Counted from the first letter of the stretch, positions 27,275 through 37,306 are shown. The stretch is DNA of 64,000 nt from CAYJBP01 sp964372025 (GCA_964372025.1 CAYJPF010000001.1:1-64000), one strand, 5' to 3'. Numbers and translations are program-made. The notes: generated by a model not told the origin, from the sequence alone.

Positions 27275-28072
27275 TCAAATACCTAAATCACTATTTGACA
27301 TATTTATTTTTTTCTTAACCTCATCATATGACGTGATGTTTTTACTTACATCTTTATCTATTTTATTCAACCAATGAGGGTATTCGCTTTTCATCGTTAC
27401 AAATCCACTTTTGCTTGCGAGTGTATATATCTCATAATGCATTTTGTGGTCTACACGATCCAGTATTTTTCTAAATTTTCTTATTGTCAAATTATTAATT
27501 GTCTCTTGATTTAAACTTGTCGTTATCATAATTGCAACTATTTGGTCTTCTAATGAACACATATTGTTTTTCCTGCTTGCATTTTGAAGCTGTATAGTTT
27601 TTTGCAAATTTTTTCTAACAAGAGGATCTAAATCAAAGATACTAATGTCAATATTGTTTTGTTGACACACTATATGTCTTATGTTGTCAAAATCTTTATG
27701 ATCGATATCTACATCATTTATTCTTAAAAAATGACGTTTCTTTTCCCCATCATAAAACAATTTTATCTCATTTACTCCATCATTAAAATCAATTCTCATA
27801 CATACAGATAATAGTCTAATCAACAAGCTATCCATATATGAGTCTTGGTGTCTATCGTTATAATTAAAAATATAATCCAAGTAAGACATTGTATATATTT
27901 CATAATTATCTATAGCATCTTCATCATTATATTGATCTAAGGTTAGGCACGCAATAGATATATAAAAATCAAAATAATCTTTTACAGTGACAGGGTACAA
28001 TGTGATATCCTTGTATTTTACTGGATTATCAAACGTCAAATCTATCTCTGTTACAAAATTATTTTGAGCCAT
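27275..28072 (-). CDS. Possible tail assembly protein
   Basis: A 265-residue, mostly helical protein. It contains LTIRKFRKILDRVDHKMHYEIY and then LASKSGFVTMKSEYPHWLNK, a motif seen in small tail-associated genes of Gram-positive phages. It overlaps the downstream gene and lies directly upstream of the major tail protein on the transcript. A tail assembly role is the best guess; not certain. Confidence 0.4.
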   Translation of the reverse strand: MAQNNFVTEIDLTFDNPVKYKDITLYPVTVKDYFDFYISIACLTLDQYNDEDAIDNYEIYTMSYLDYIFNYNDRHQDSYMDSLLIRLLSVCMRIDFNDGVNEIKLFYDGEKKRHFLRINDVDIDHKDFDNIRHIVCQQNNIDISIFDLDPLVRKNLQKTIQLQNASRKNNMCSLEDQIVAIMITTSLNQETINNLTIRKFRKILDRVDHKMHYEIYTLASKSGFVTMKSEYPHWLNKIDKDVSKNITSYDEVKKKINMSNSDLGI

Positions 28073-28679
28073 TGATTTTACACCCCATAGTCAATAAAAA
28101 TCCTGAATAATTTCGGTTATTATAAACTCCAATACTACCTTTTGTTAAATAATTTCCATTATTATCAAAAAATATTCTCCCAATCGAGCCAACTTCAGCT
28201 CCATTCAGAGTCTCTAAGATTTGTTGAGTTATTGTTTCCACACGATTTTCTGAATTTACATCGGTTTCATTATCTTCATCTCCTAAGTCACTTACAATTG
28301 GAATACTTTTATTATGAGCAACAATTTCAATTGTATATAATGCTGTTGTAATATCTTTACTTTCAGGTATTAAATTGGACAAAAAGATTCTGATCATTGT
28401 CGCTTGTTCGGTATTTGCATCATCAATCCATCGCTGTCTAAATACAGCTTTATTTGTCACATCTTCTAAAATCCACTCATTCCCATTGTAGACCCAACCA
28501 TTATATATCAATGCTCTTTTTTCATCTATTGTTAAATTTGACTTAGATAAAGCGTCAGGAGTTTGGTATTTTAATAATTTCCAAATTATTTCATTATTAT
28601 ACATTAGGTACTCAATGATATTGTTGGAGATATATCTTAAAGGCTTGTGATTATTGTATTGCCCAATATTCTGCTTCAT
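28059..28679 (-). CDS. Unknown protein of the connector/tail module
   Basis: A 206-residue protein with a mixture of helices and a beta-rich C-terminus (VGSIGRIFFDNNGNYLTKGSIG). It overlaps both neighbours by a few bases. No family is recognised. Head-tail joining proteins usually lie here. Confidence 0.4.
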   Translation of the reverse strand: MKQNIGQYNNHKPLRYISNNIIEYLMYNNEIIWKLLKYQTPDALSKSNLTIDEKRALIYNGWVYNGNEWILEDVTNKAVFRQRWIDDANTEQATMIRIFLSNLIPESKDITTALYTIEIVAHNKSIPIVSDLGDEDNETDVNSENRVETITQQILETLNGAEVGSIGRIFFDNNGNYLTKGSIGVYNNRNYSGFLLTMGCKINGSK

Positions 28680-29692
28680 ATAACGCCTCCTAATGTAAAA
28701 TTAAAAACACTAACTTCGCTATTAGCTGTGTTGGTGCATTGTATTTGTATATTCTCTTTTGTATATTTTCTATAATTCAAAATTGAAAATTGATTCTCAT
28801 TTATAATATTAAAACTATATCTATCTTCTGGGATAGAATTAGGTAGCATCATAAATTCAAATTTATCATCAATTACTATCTCATCTTTATATGCATTACA
28901 ACTATAAATTAAATTCTCTCCCTGTGGAATAATATATTGATTAGGCTTGATTAATGTAACAGTCTTGTTTTCACCAATTGGAACAATTGGAGAACTTCCT
29001 GTTGTATTATTTTTAAAATCATCCCCAACTTGGATTGTATCTAACTGCATATCTAATTCAATCAGAGGAGAGCCCTCTTCATCAAATGTGTGATCGCTCA
29101 GATAGTTAAGTACAGTTTTAACTCTGTATACCTCACTGTATCCAAGTATGAATCTATTATTGATCTTTATGTCTTTTGTATATTCATTTAATTGTAGCCA
29201 AATCTTAACAGATCCTTGAGGAATATCAACTGAATTATTGTAATATATGTTTCCATATTTCAAACTAGAATCAATAACACAAGGTTCTTTATGTAGCCCA
29301 CCACTCTCATCTTGAAAAGTCAAATAATTGTTACAACGTCTTATTATACAATTGTTTGTTGGATGACCATACTCTTCAGTATTTACAGTTAGCCAAATGT
29401 TGTCAAAATATTTATATCTTCGACCCATTTGTGCGTCATACCCAACATTAAAAATTAGACTTTTCCAATCATCAGACAACTTCAACCCTGTAGCTGGGTT
29501 TAGTACATAAGTAACTCTTACTTTCATAGGAGTATATTTTTGTATACCTAATCCTATTTCCTCTTCGATATCAAACCAGTTATATGCATTTTCATATTGT
29601 CTATCCACAAATGCTTCCCAATTGCTTTTGTATTTTTCATTAGGAGCTTTTCTGATATTTAAACTTGCTTCAAAGAATTTCAATGAAATCAC
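28676..29692 (-). CDS. Structural protein of the connector/tail module
   Basis: A 338-residue, beta-rich protein, beginning ISLKFFEASLNIRKAPNEKY. A phrase such as NPATGLKLSDDWKSLIFNVG and several beta-sandwich-like stretches fit a structural (tail or neck) protein. It overlaps the following gene by four bases. No catalytic motif is present. Confidence 0.4.
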   Translation of the reverse strand: MISLKFFEASLNIRKAPNEKYKSNWEAFVDRQYENAYNWFDIEEEIGLGIQKYTPMKVRVTYVLNPATGLKLSDDWKSLIFNVGYDAQMGRRYKYFDNIWLTVNTEEYGHPTNNCIIRRCNNYLTFQDESGGLHKEPCVIDSSLKYGNIYYNNSVDIPQGSVKIWLQLNEYTKDIKINNRFILGYSEVYRVKTVLNYLSDHTFDEEGSPLIELDMQLDTIQVGDDFKNNTTGSSPIVPIGENKTVTLIKPNQYIIPQGENLIYSCNAYKDEIVIDDKFEFMMLPNSIPEDRYSFNIINENQFSILNYRKYTKENIQIQCTNTANSEVSVFNFTLGGVI

Positions 29693-30030
29693 CTTCCTTT
29701 GAAGTCTTCAGATTTATTTTCGATTAATTTCTCACATATATCAATCAGATGAAACACGTATTGCTTCAATAGATCGTGTTCACTAATTTTAATTTCAGAC
29801 AGTCCTTCGACTATATTATAAATTTCAATAAACTCTACAATGTGATCAAAATTACTGGCACAGCCACGAATTTCAACTTTCAATTTATTTAAATTTTTTA
29901 AATAATTATCATAAGCTTCATTTTGCGAGTAAATCACTACCTTATTTATATGATCTCTTCCTTCAAAAGTTGGCAATAAAATGTATATTTTATTAATCAA
30001 TTTCCTACAATATTTTTCTAATACATCCAT
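29689..30030 (-). CDS. Small unknown protein of the connector module
   Basis: A 113-residue, helix-rich protein (DVLEKYCRKLINKIYIL..) with no motif recognised. It overlaps its neighbour by four bases, and the stop codon of the upstream gene lies two bases before the start, so translation is coupled. Probably a head-tail connector component. Confidence 0.4.
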   Translation of the reverse strand: MDVLEKYCRKLINKIYILLPTFEGRDHINKVVIYSQNEAYDNYLKNLNKLKVEIRGCASNFDHIVEFIEIYNIVEGLSEIKISEHDLLKQYVFHLIDICEKLIENKSEDFKGR

Positions 30031-30031
30031 T

Positions 30032-30472
30032 TTATCCCTCCCATTCAGTTAGCCAAGTTGAATTATCATATAAATATTTATTTATATCCAAATCAGCTTC
30101 TTCATTTATCATATTGTAATAATTCATTTTTGCTGTGAGATTTTGAGCTTCTGAATGAGTCTTAAAATCTTTATCATTAAGTTTACCTTGAAATTGAGTA
30201 ACATCTTGTATTTTTTTCTTAAACCAATATTTAGCCATAAGTTTAGCCAAGATGGTTTTTTCTAAATCACTCAAATCAAATTCAAACATTTGAGTTGTAT
30301 TGTCTCTTTTGCTCAAATCTTTTTTGCAACGACTAAAATCACTAATCGCAAATACAAGAAAGCCCTGAAGATAACTTAAAAATGCATTTTCTGATTTTCC
30401 ATATAATTCATTCAATTCATAATCATCTGAAATCATAGTGAATAAATCGTATATTTCACTATAAGATGTCAT
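30032..30472 (-). CDS. Possible head-tail connector (neck) protein
   Basis: A 146-residue, helix-rich protein. Residues such as SEIYDLFTMISDDYELNELYG and LAKLMAKYWFKKKIQDVTQF resemble small neck proteins of Gram-positive phages by pattern only. It lies directly after the capsid-adjacent gene and before the other small connector genes, as expected for a gp6/gp7-like connector. No more specific assignment is possible. Confidence 0.35.
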   Translation of the reverse strand: MTSYSEIYDLFTMISDDYELNELYGKSENAFLSYLQGFLVFAISDFSRCKKDLSKRDNTTQMFEFDLSDLEKTILAKLMAKYWFKKKIQDVTQFQGKLNDKDFKTHSEAQNLTAKMNYYNMINEEADLDINKYLYDNSTWLTEWEG

Positions 30473-30486
30473 TGTCGTCTCCTATC

Positions 30487-31398
30487 TTATGCTTTTAATA
30501 ATTCATCAACAGTAGCATCAAAGTTTTGCATCTCATCAACCATTTCCATAACCTTCACACTGCATATTTCATCAACAGTATTTATAACCATACTACTGAC
30601 ATTCTTTTCATCTAAGATATCTTTTAATACAATATTTACAATCGCTTTTTGTTGATTTTCAGACAGTTCAAGCATAACTTTTTTAATAGTTGCTATATCT
30701 TTAGTTAATAAATCTTCAAGTCCTTTTTTGTCAAGAATTTTATTGTAATGATCTGATAATCCCATAACTTTGATAACATCTTTATCGAAAATATAAAATG
30801 CACCATCTTCAGCCAATCTCTGATGATTCACTACAATATTTGATAAATCTGAATATACTATATTGCGAACTTCTCCATAGCCTTGAAATCTAATGATTTT
30901 GGTACTACCAGAATTTGCTCCTGCATTTAAATTTAATAACTCAGGAGTTAAAGACATTACTCTTATATATTTATCAGGTCTGATATCAATATATTCATCA
31001 TGAGTCTCTTCAGAAGTTTTAACATCGACCCCATCTGGTTCGAACTTTGGTGTTTCATCATTTTTTACAGTCATATTAGCCATCATTGCTTTAAATTCTT
31101 CCATTTGTTTTTCAAAAATTAAGGCTTGACTAGCAAGTTGTTCTTTAAGCAATTCATTTTCTTTGATCATAGAATCGAGAACATCATCTTTTTGATTTGA
31201 ATCTGCTTCAAAATCTGAAAGTTCCTCATTATCTATTTCCTCATTATCTATTTCCTCATTATCTATTTCCTCATTATCTATTTCTTCATTATCTATTTCT
31301 TGAGCTTCATTTTCAATTGCCGATTGAGGCATTGCAATTTCTGTTGTTTCTTTTGTTTCTTGAACTTTATTTGATTTATTATTTGTCATTTTTCTCAT
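30487..31398 (-). CDS. Capsid-adjacent protein with EEIDN repeats
   Basis: A 303-residue protein whose N-terminus carries five tandem copies of the pentapeptide EEIDN (encoded by a 15-base repeat), followed by a coiled-coil-like segment and then a domain with DIRPDKYIRVMSLTPELLNL and INTVDEICSVKVMEMVDEM. The acidic start suggests a charged, flexible arm. It lies between the major capsid terminator and the connector genes, so a head structural or head-tail role is likely. No family is recognised. Confidence 0.4.
   Translation of the reverse strand: MRKMTNNKSNKVQETKETTEIAMPQSAIENEAQEIDNEEIDNEEIDNEEIDNEEIDNEELSDFEADSNQKDDVLDSMIKENELLKEQLASQALIFEKQMEEFKAMMANMTVKNDETPKFEPDGVDVKTSEETHDEYIDIRPDKYIRVMSLTPELLNLNAGANSGSTKIIRFQGYGEVRNIVYSDLSNIVVNHQRLAEDGAFYIFDKDVIKVMGLSDHYNKILDKKGLEDLLTKDIATIKKVMLELSENQQKAIVNIVLKDILDEKNVSSMVINTVDEICSVKVMEMVDEMQNFDATVDELLKA
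31224..31298 (-). repeat. 15-base tandem repeat encoding EEIDN, five copies
   Basis: Plus-strand unit CCTCATTATCTATTT is repeated five times with one change in the last copy. It keeps the reading frame, so copy-number change would only lengthen an acidic arm. Confidence 0.9.
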
Positions 31399-31420
31399 TT
31401 CTCATTTCTCCTTAAAAATA

Positions 31421-31455
31421 TAAAAAAAGGTGACTTATAAGAACAAGTCACCTTT
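31421..31455 (-). terminator. Terminator after the major capsid gene
   Basis: On the minus strand AAAGGTGACTT, an eight-base loop, AAGTCACCTTTTTTT: a clear stem with a T tract directly downstream of the capsid gene stop. Confidence 0.85.
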
Positions 31456-31462
31456 GAATAAT

Positions 31463-32560
31463 TTACGCCAATGTAATTTGAGCAGCAATAGCATTAGTTG
31501 CTATTCCAGTTCCCCAAGATTTCATCATTGTAGTTGTTTGTAATAGGTTAGCCATATCAAATTGACCAGTTGTATTTGTCATTGTAGATCCTTCAATAAC
31601 TGCTTTAACAAGTTTTTGAGAACTTGGAGATACAATGTAAATTTTCTTGTCATTTAACGCCATTTTGTATGGAGTTCTAACATCTGGAACTTGTGGAAGA
31701 ACCATAGTGTCATATCCCCCAATAGTTTTAAGATAACCAACTTTTACATAATCACTATCAACGAAGTATCTATAGTTAGCATCGTTTGGTATAATTTTAG
31801 ATAGAGCTAATTGAGTACCTACGATAACTGGCTTAGCTCCACCATTCCATGCTCCAACTTTTTGAGCAAAAGATATCATAGTTTCATAGTCATATCCTGT
31901 AGCTTTTAATTGCTCATTTACTGGTGTAGCTGGAAGTGCTTCCATAGCTGTGTCGAAAGTTGTATAAATATCTCTTGCCATCGCAGTTTCAATTGAACGA
32001 ACTGCTTTCATAGCAAATTCAGCAAGACTTTCGTGTCCAGATAATATTCTATATAAAGAAGCTTGAACAGAAATTTCTCTTAATTCTGGGTTGATTGTAA
32101 CTTGACCCACGAATTGTTTCTTTAATTCTGTCATTCTTCTTGCTCTTCCATGTTTGGATACAACAAATAGATCTCTAGGTTTTACATCGAAACTAGCATT
32201 GTCTCCAAAGCCTATATTTCTTACTTCTGTATAAAGACCTGTAGATTCTATTATAGAATCTGGAAGTATCATATCTATCATAGCCCCAACAACTGCGAAA
32301 GTTGCCCATACAGTTTGAGGGTTCATTGCGAACACTTCAGGAGCTAGATTTGTATCATTTTTAATTCCTGAAACTCTTTCAATTTCTTTTAAAAGACCAG
32401 CATTTAGTCTTTTTTCTTTTTCATCAAGACTTACAGTGTTATCAAAACTAACTTTTGCATCATGAAAAGTAGCTTTATATTGATTAAAATAATCTTTAAA
32501 TTGCTCGTAAATGTTAACATTTTCACCAGCAAATAGTTTTATTTGATTTGAGATTGCCAT
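31463..32560 (-). CDS. Major capsid protein (HK97-fold-like)
   Basis: A 365-residue protein immediately downstream of a protease-scaffold gene and a decoration-type gene. The middle shows INPELREISVQASLYRILSG and FAMKAVRSIETAMARDIYTTF, patterns common in HK97-type capsids, and the C-terminus shows VIVGTQLALSKIIPNDANY, then YDTMVLPQVPDVRTP and DKKIYIVSPSS. Order portal, protease-scaffold, decoration protein, capsid is the usual head order for such phages. The precise family was not confirmed, but the role is well supported by context. Confidence 0.8.
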   Translation of the reverse strand: MAISNQIKLFAGENVNIYEQFKDYFNQYKATFHDAKVSFDNTVSLDEKEKRLNAGLLKEIERVSGIKNDTNLAPEVFAMNPQTVWATFAVVGAMIDMILPDSIIESTGLYTEVRNIGFGDNASFDVKPRDLFVVSKHGRARRMTELKKQFVGQVTINPELREISVQASLYRILSGHESLAEFAMKAVRSIETAMARDIYTTFDTAMEALPATPVNEQLKATGYDYETMISFAQKVGAWNGGAKPVIVGTQLALSKIIPNDANYRYFVDSDYVKVGYLKTIGGYDTMVLPQVPDVRTPYKMALNDKKIYIVSPSSQKLVKAVIEGSTMTNTTGQFDMANLLQTTTMMKSWGTGIATNAIAAQITLA

Positions 32561-32591
32561 TTTATTTCCTCCTTATAATTATTCGTATTAA

Positions 32592-33149
32592 TTAGTTAGC
32601 TACTACTTCAAAAGTGAAAGCAGGAACTCTTTGGTTTGCACCTATTTGAGAGCCATCAGTAATAGAAATGTAAGTTTCTCTTACTAGCTTCATTGAGAAT
32701 GCATCAGCAGTTTGAACATCAGCCCAAGTTAATCCCATACTTCCATCTGTAGCATTTACATATGCACTTACTCCAGCAGTATAAGTTCCTAAAAGAACTG
32801 CTCCACCAGTAAGAGTGATTAAATCTCCAACCACTGGTTTAAAACCACTGAATACTTGATTAGCATCTATTGCAAAATCACGAACATCAGGATTTAGTCC
32901 TTTATAATACTTTTTATCTCCAGCTTTAGTCATAACTACTTCTGGTTCAGCAGACATCCATACGCCTAAAAGTCCACCAGTTGCTGGAGCTTCAATTGTA
33001 AATACTTCTTCTTCATCAGCAGTTGTGCTTATAGCACCTGGTTTAAAGATCATTCCATTTTCTACTTCAGCAGTATGAACAAAACTTCTGTTTAGTGCAT
33101 CTATATTCATAGCACTAACTAGTGTTTGAATTAAAACATTTTTTGCCAT
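32592..33149 (-). CDS. Head decoration-like protein
   Basis: A 185-residue protein of beta-rich type (VFTIEAPATGGLLGVWMSAEP, LTLTGGAVLLGTYTAGVSAYV). It lies between the protease-scaffold and the major capsid gene, the position of decoration or stabiliser proteins. No motif is diagnostic. Confidence 0.55.
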   Translation of the reverse strand: MAKNVLIQTLVSAMNIDALNRSFVHTAEVENGMIFKPGAISTTADEEEVFTIEAPATGGLLGVWMSAEPEVVMTKAGDKKYYKGLNPDVRDFAIDANQVFSGFKPVVGDLITLTGGAVLLGTYTAGVSAYVNATDGSMGLTWADVQTADAFSMKLVRETYISITDGSQIGANQRVPAFTFEVVAN

Positions 33150-33170
33150 TTTTTATTTCCTCCTTAAAAT

Positions 33171-34979
33171 TTAGTCCCAAAGACCTTTTGGTTTGTTTAC
33201 ATCGTTATTTTCTTTTTCAAATGGTAGTGCGATCGCTTTGACATCTGCATTAGTCTCAATCCCTGTTGAGAATACAAATGCTTTTGCATATATTGCATTC
33301 TTCCAATTGTCAATATCATTTAAGCTGAAAGTTTCAGCATCAGCTTTCCAAGAATCTAATTCTTCTTGTGGTACAACAGAACATTTTAATTGAACATCTG
33401 CTAATGTTGATAGTACAATTGCATCTTTCTTTTCTTTTTCAACGTTGGCTTTAAATTCAAGTAATGACTCTATGTTTGTTTTTAACTCTTCATTTTCTTT
33501 TTTGAATACAGCATATTCGGCTTTCATTTCATCTAATGACATCATAGCATCTTCTTTGTCATCATCATCATCTTTGCCTTCATCATCATCTTTGCCTTCA
33601 TCATCATCTTCCATTTTTTCTACTGGCTTTTCATCTTTTTTTTCATCTTCGAAAGCTTCTCCATCTTTCTTTTCTGCGTCTTTTCCGTCTTCAGTAGAAA
33701 ATTCTGTCGCTGGAACTTCAGCCTCTATGACTTTTGTTTCTTTTTCTAGCATTTTCAATAATCCTCCTATATCAGCATATTCATTAAGAGAAAAATCTTC
33801 AGTCCATGTAAGTCTAACTTCAACCTTGCTATTCATATCAATAGAAATCTCTTTGTTATTCACAGTATAGTTTATTTTAAAGTGATCACATCCATTCCAA
33901 TTATAAATAATTACATATTCATCAGAATAATCATTTATATAAAAATCTTCAAAATATTCAGACAACGCTTCATACATCAATTCTCTTTTTTCACTATCTA
34001 GCAAAGTGTCAAACTCTTTCACATCCATATCCATCTCTCCTTCCTGTAATTTTGTTTCAGTATTTTCTTTATTTTCAAATTCAGTAGACATACTAATATT
34101 GGGAGTTTGAATTTCTTCATATAAACTATAAAGCCATTCTTTTCCTTCTAGTCCCCCAGATAGCATATAATTGATATACTCTTTGGTAGGTGGTTCAGTA
34201 AATTCTAACTCTGATATTTTCTTTGGAAAATACTTATGGTAATGTTTTACCTTGGTTTCACTTATTGTCTCATTATTTAATATATAATTAGCAAATGATA
34301 ATAGAATAGAGTTCGCTCCTAATTCATATTCTTTTTTCAATTCGAGAGCATACTCTACTGTATTTTTGACATCACTTGGGATATCCCATTTTTTTTCTTT
34401 AGCATAATGATATTGTTCATATGCTTTTGTTCCTACCTTTACCATTTTATCAGTAGAGAACTTAGTTATTTTAATATTGGCTCCTGGACACGCAGCAGTT
34501 CTACTTAGTCCTAAAACAGTGACTCCCATAAAACAAAAAGAACTTATCCATTCTTGCTCTTCAATAATTTCTGTTTCAAGTATCAATATTTCCATTGATA
34601 CTTCCCTATAATTATCTTGAACGAAAACATCATAAGCCCATTCAGCGTATACTTTAGAAACAATAGCATTGGCAACTAAATAGTTTTTACCATTTTCTTC
34701 CTCAAGTCTAACATCATTGTCTTTTGGGAAAAATCCAAGTATTAATTGGTCTTTCCCTTCGTGACCCATAAAGTCATTATCTTCAAACCCTGCGACTAGA
34801 AATTTGTTATAAAGGGTAATGATTGATTCTTCTACTGCTTCTGTCTTTATTGGAAAGTTGTGTAGATTTTGACCATCGCAGCAGACCCAAATTTCTGCAA
34901 TTGCCAATTGTTCATCAGAAACTTCTTCTAATAATTTAATTCTATCAATTGACAATTTTAATTTTGTTTCACTCATCAC
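33171..34979 (-). CDS. Prohead protease fused to acidic scaffold
   Basis: A 602-residue protein. The N-terminus (about residues 1-190) fits a serine-type head maturation protease: His73 in FMGHEGKD and Ser128 in NYREVSMEI, with the usual spacing of the U35-like family. The C-terminus (about 420-600) is a charged scaffold-like arm: a run of Asp and Glu, then a coiled coil (MKAEYAVFKKENEELKTNIE). A fused protease-scaffold is known in several Gram-positive phages; after assembly the scaffold part would be removed. The catalytic call is tentative. Confidence 0.6.
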   Translation of the reverse strand: MMSETKLKLSIDRIKLLEEVSDEQLAIAEIWVCCDGQNLHNFPIKTEAVEESIITLYNKFLVAGFEDNDFMGHEGKDQLILGFFPKDNDVRLEEENGKNYLVANAIVSKVYAEWAYDVFVQDNYREVSMEILILETEIIEEQEWISSFCFMGVTVLGLSRTAACPGANIKITKFSTDKMVKVGTKAYEQYHYAKEKKWDIPSDVKNTVEYALELKKEYELGANSILLSFANYILNNETISETKVKHYHKYFPKKISELEFTEPPTKEYINYMLSGGLEGKEWLYSLYEEIQTPNISMSTEFENKENTETKLQEGEMDMDVKEFDTLLDSEKRELMYEALSEYFEDFYINDYSDEYVIIYNWNGCDHFKINYTVNNKEISIDMNSKVEVRLTWTEDFSLNEYADIGGLLKMLEKETKVIEAEVPATEFSTEDGKDAEKKDGEAFEDEKKDEKPVEKMEDDDEGKDDDEGKDDDDDKEDAMMSLDEMKAEYAVFKKENEELKTNIESLLEFKANVEKEKKDAIVLSTLADVQLKCSVVPQEELDSWKADAETFSLNDIDNWKNAIYAKAFVFSTGIETNADVKAIALPFEKENNDVNKPKGLWD

Positions 34980-35161
34980 TCATCTCCTTTCTTGTAAATT
35001 TCAATTAATTTTATAGTTTTATCAGATTGTGCATATATATAATTGCCATGTTTGTCTTTTGATAAAATGGGAATACCTTTCCCTATTAAATATTCTCCAA
35101 TATCTTTATCTACAACAATTATATTATCTTTATTTAATTTATTATAATTACATACAAACAC
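34976..35161 (-). CDS. Small protein before the protease-scaffold gene
   Basis: A 61-residue protein. It overlaps the next gene by four bases (ATGA) and has a simple beta-rich pattern (DKDIGEYLIGKGIPILSKDKHG). It is likely a small assembly-related protein, but its function is not known. Confidence 0.4.
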   Translation of the reverse strand: MFVCNYNKLNKDNIIVVDKDIGEYLIGKGIPILSKDKHGNYIYAQSDKTIKLIEIYKKGDE

Positions 35162-35163
35162 AA

Positions 35164-35697
35164 TTAGTATTCTCGCTTAATTAGTTTTGTAAATTTAGGG
35201 AAATCTTTGTCAAAATTTTGCACACCTGAGTGAACACTGTATTGAAGTGCCTTTTCTTTCCATATTATGGCTTGTTTAATATATAATGTAAGATCAGTAT
35301 ATACTTCTTCTAAAGATATTTTGATTCTTATATCTCTATTTTCTTCTGCAATCTCAATTGCCTCTACAATTAATCCATCTAAATCTTTGCTTAAGAATTC
35401 TAAAATATCATCAAAACAATCAATGAAATTCGTATAAGATTGTTCAAATCCATCCACAGGCAAACGCACAGGTCTAGCGTTATTGTATTTTTGTAAATCA
35501 TTAAATTTATCTGCATATAGTGGCAACCAATGAGCATATGAGTGATGCACAATATCACTTGTAATTACCATATTAAAATTAACATCTAAATTATATACAA
35601 TATTATCTGCCATTGCATTTCCATTAAAGCAAGCTTGAACTATTTTGTCAATTGCACTTTTTGTTTCATCTGAAATCAAAGCCTTTATTTCTGCCAT
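35164..35697 (-). CDS. Unknown protein downstream of the portal gene
   Basis: A 177-residue, mostly helical protein (AEIKALISDETKSAIDKIVQ, later SKDLDGLIVEAIEIAEENRDI). It lies between the portal and the protease-scaffold genes. It could be a head morphogenesis factor. No motif is recognised. Confidence 0.4.
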   Translation of the reverse strand: MAEIKALISDETKSAIDKIVQACFNGNAMADNIVYNLDVNFNMVITSDIVHHSYAHWLPLYADKFNDLQKYNNARPVRLPVDGFEQSYTNFIDCFDDILEFLSKDLDGLIVEAIEIAEENRDIRIKISLEEVYTDLTLYIKQAIIWKEKALQYSVHSGVQNFDKDFPKFTKLIKREY

Positions 35698-35708
35698 TTA
35701 GTCACCTC

Positions 35709-37286
35709 CTACTCTTGTATATTATTGCTTCTTTCTGAAGCTCCACTATCTGTTAACTGAGATGTATCTGATTTTGGTCTACCACCCTCGTTTCCTGTTG
35801 CACTATCAGTATATATATTCAACATAGGCATCAAATTATCTGCAAATTTAGAAGCCTTTGCTTTTTCCATTTGTTTTTCTAAATGATGAGGATACATATC
35901 TAATGAAAATGCCAATCTATCAGGAAGGACAACTCCTATAGCTGATAATTCAACGAATTCTTTTCTTCTGTCTTTGATATCTTCTGTAGTATTTATTCCA
36001 CCCAACTTGATTTTAAATTTAAAATCTTTGGTCAAACTATTTATTTGATAGTTTAAGAAATCTTCAAAATATGCATACATATAAGATAATGTCATAACAT
36101 CTACATCTAAAGATAATTGAGTCTCCATTATATTTGGCTTGTCTGATGTAAATATCAATCTCGAATTTACGCCCGATAATGACGTTGTTGTTCTAGCATA
36201 GTCCTCCAGCATATTTCTAGTACTGCCCTCAAAGTCCAATGTTTTTATATCTTCAAAAGGAGCTGCTCCTGTCTTAATAACATCTCCAATTCCTTTCTTT
36301 ATCAGATTTAAGAACTTTCCAGCAGTAACATCAGAAATACCAATCATATCTTTCATATGACCGCCTTTGGCATCTTTAATCATTGGTATTAAACCAACCA
36401 TAACTTTGGTTGCCTCAATCATATATTTGTTAGTTTGCAAATTTCTAATCAATGGTTGTAACACCACATCTTGAAATAATGGTGCTAAAAAAGGTATGTT
36501 TGTCACTAATTCAGGTGTTAACTTCCAAGCCCAAAATCCATCCAATGGCGAAGTTTGAGTCCACAATGTCCAATTTCCATTTCTATTTTGAGCAGACGAT
36601 GCAGGTTTATAATTTCCTTCATTGTCATACATTACCCTATTGTACATTTCTTTAAATACATCAGGATACATATTTATATCTACTCCAGAATTTAAAAACC
36701 AATACATATTAAAATCAAACAACAGTCCATAAGACCATCTTCCTGTAATTTTGCAATACTTACTAGGCAATTCTTGGAGTGTGTATTTATCTCCTTCATT
36801 CCTTATAACCCAAAATGAAGAATCTTTACGCAATAATTCCCTCATTACTTTTGAGAATTCTTGTTTTATATCAAATTTATCTAAAAAATCACATAGGATA
36901 GCATAATCTTTTTTATATTTACTACTATTATAATCTTTAGCTTGAGCATTTTTGCATATTATATCTTTTACAGAGAAAGATAATAAATGTGCTAGGTAAT
37001 AAAGCATTCTTTTATATATCATTGAAGTTAATTCAAAGAATTCTGAATACCCGATTAATTTTTCTTCATTGTTTTTCGGATCAGCCAAAGCTCTTTCAAT
37101 TTCTTCTTTTGTTCCTTTTAAGGGATTGAGGTTGACATCTTGCATTTTTGCATTTATCAAATCTGGTGTAAATACATTTGGGTATCCACCATTATATGCT
37201 TGACGTGCAAATTCTAAGACATCAAATAGTTGTTCTTCTGTGATATTATCAGCATTTTGTTTATTTTTTTTGTTATATCCAGCCAT
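35709..37286 (-). CDS. Portal protein
   Basis: A 525-residue protein that directly follows the large terminase on the transcript. It shows a portal-like pattern: an N-terminal domain (VLEFARQAYNGGYP), a middle with LLRKDSSFWVIRNEGDKYTLQ and LPSKYCKITGRW, a long helical stem (TRNMLEDYARTTTSLSGVNS) and a C-terminal helical crown region ending in GASERSNN. The position (terminase, portal, protease) is diagnostic. It would form the dodecameric DNA-entry ring and motor-binding site. Confidence 0.75.
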   Translation of the reverse strand: MAGYNKKNKQNADNITEEQLFDVLEFARQAYNGGYPNVFTPDLINAKMQDVNLNPLKGTKEEIERALADPKNNEEKLIGYSEFFELTSMIYKRMLYYLAHLLSFSVKDIICKNAQAKDYNSSKYKKDYAILCDFLDKFDIKQEFSKVMRELLRKDSSFWVIRNEGDKYTLQELPSKYCKITGRWSYGLLFDFNMYWFLNSGVDINMYPDVFKEMYNRVMYDNEGNYKPASSAQNRNGNWTLWTQTSPLDGFWAWKLTPELVTNIPFLAPLFQDVVLQPLIRNLQTNKYMIEATKVMVGLIPMIKDAKGGHMKDMIGISDVTAGKFLNLIKKGIGDVIKTGAAPFEDIKTLDFEGSTRNMLEDYARTTTSLSGVNSRLIFTSDKPNIMETQLSLDVDVMTLSYMYAYFEDFLNYQINSLTKDFKFKIKLGGINTTEDIKDRRKEFVELSAIGVVLPDRLAFSLDMYPHHLEKQMEKAKASKFADNLMPMLNIYTDSATGNEGGRPKSDTSQLTDSGASERSNNIQE

Positions 37287-37306
37287 CTATACTCCTTTCT
37301 ATAAAA

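Noticed and set aside
33445..33870. Serine-rich rightward frame opposite the scaffold part
   Set aside because: It is the antisense of the GAT/GAA-rich acidic coding stretch (Ser codons from repeats), not a gene.
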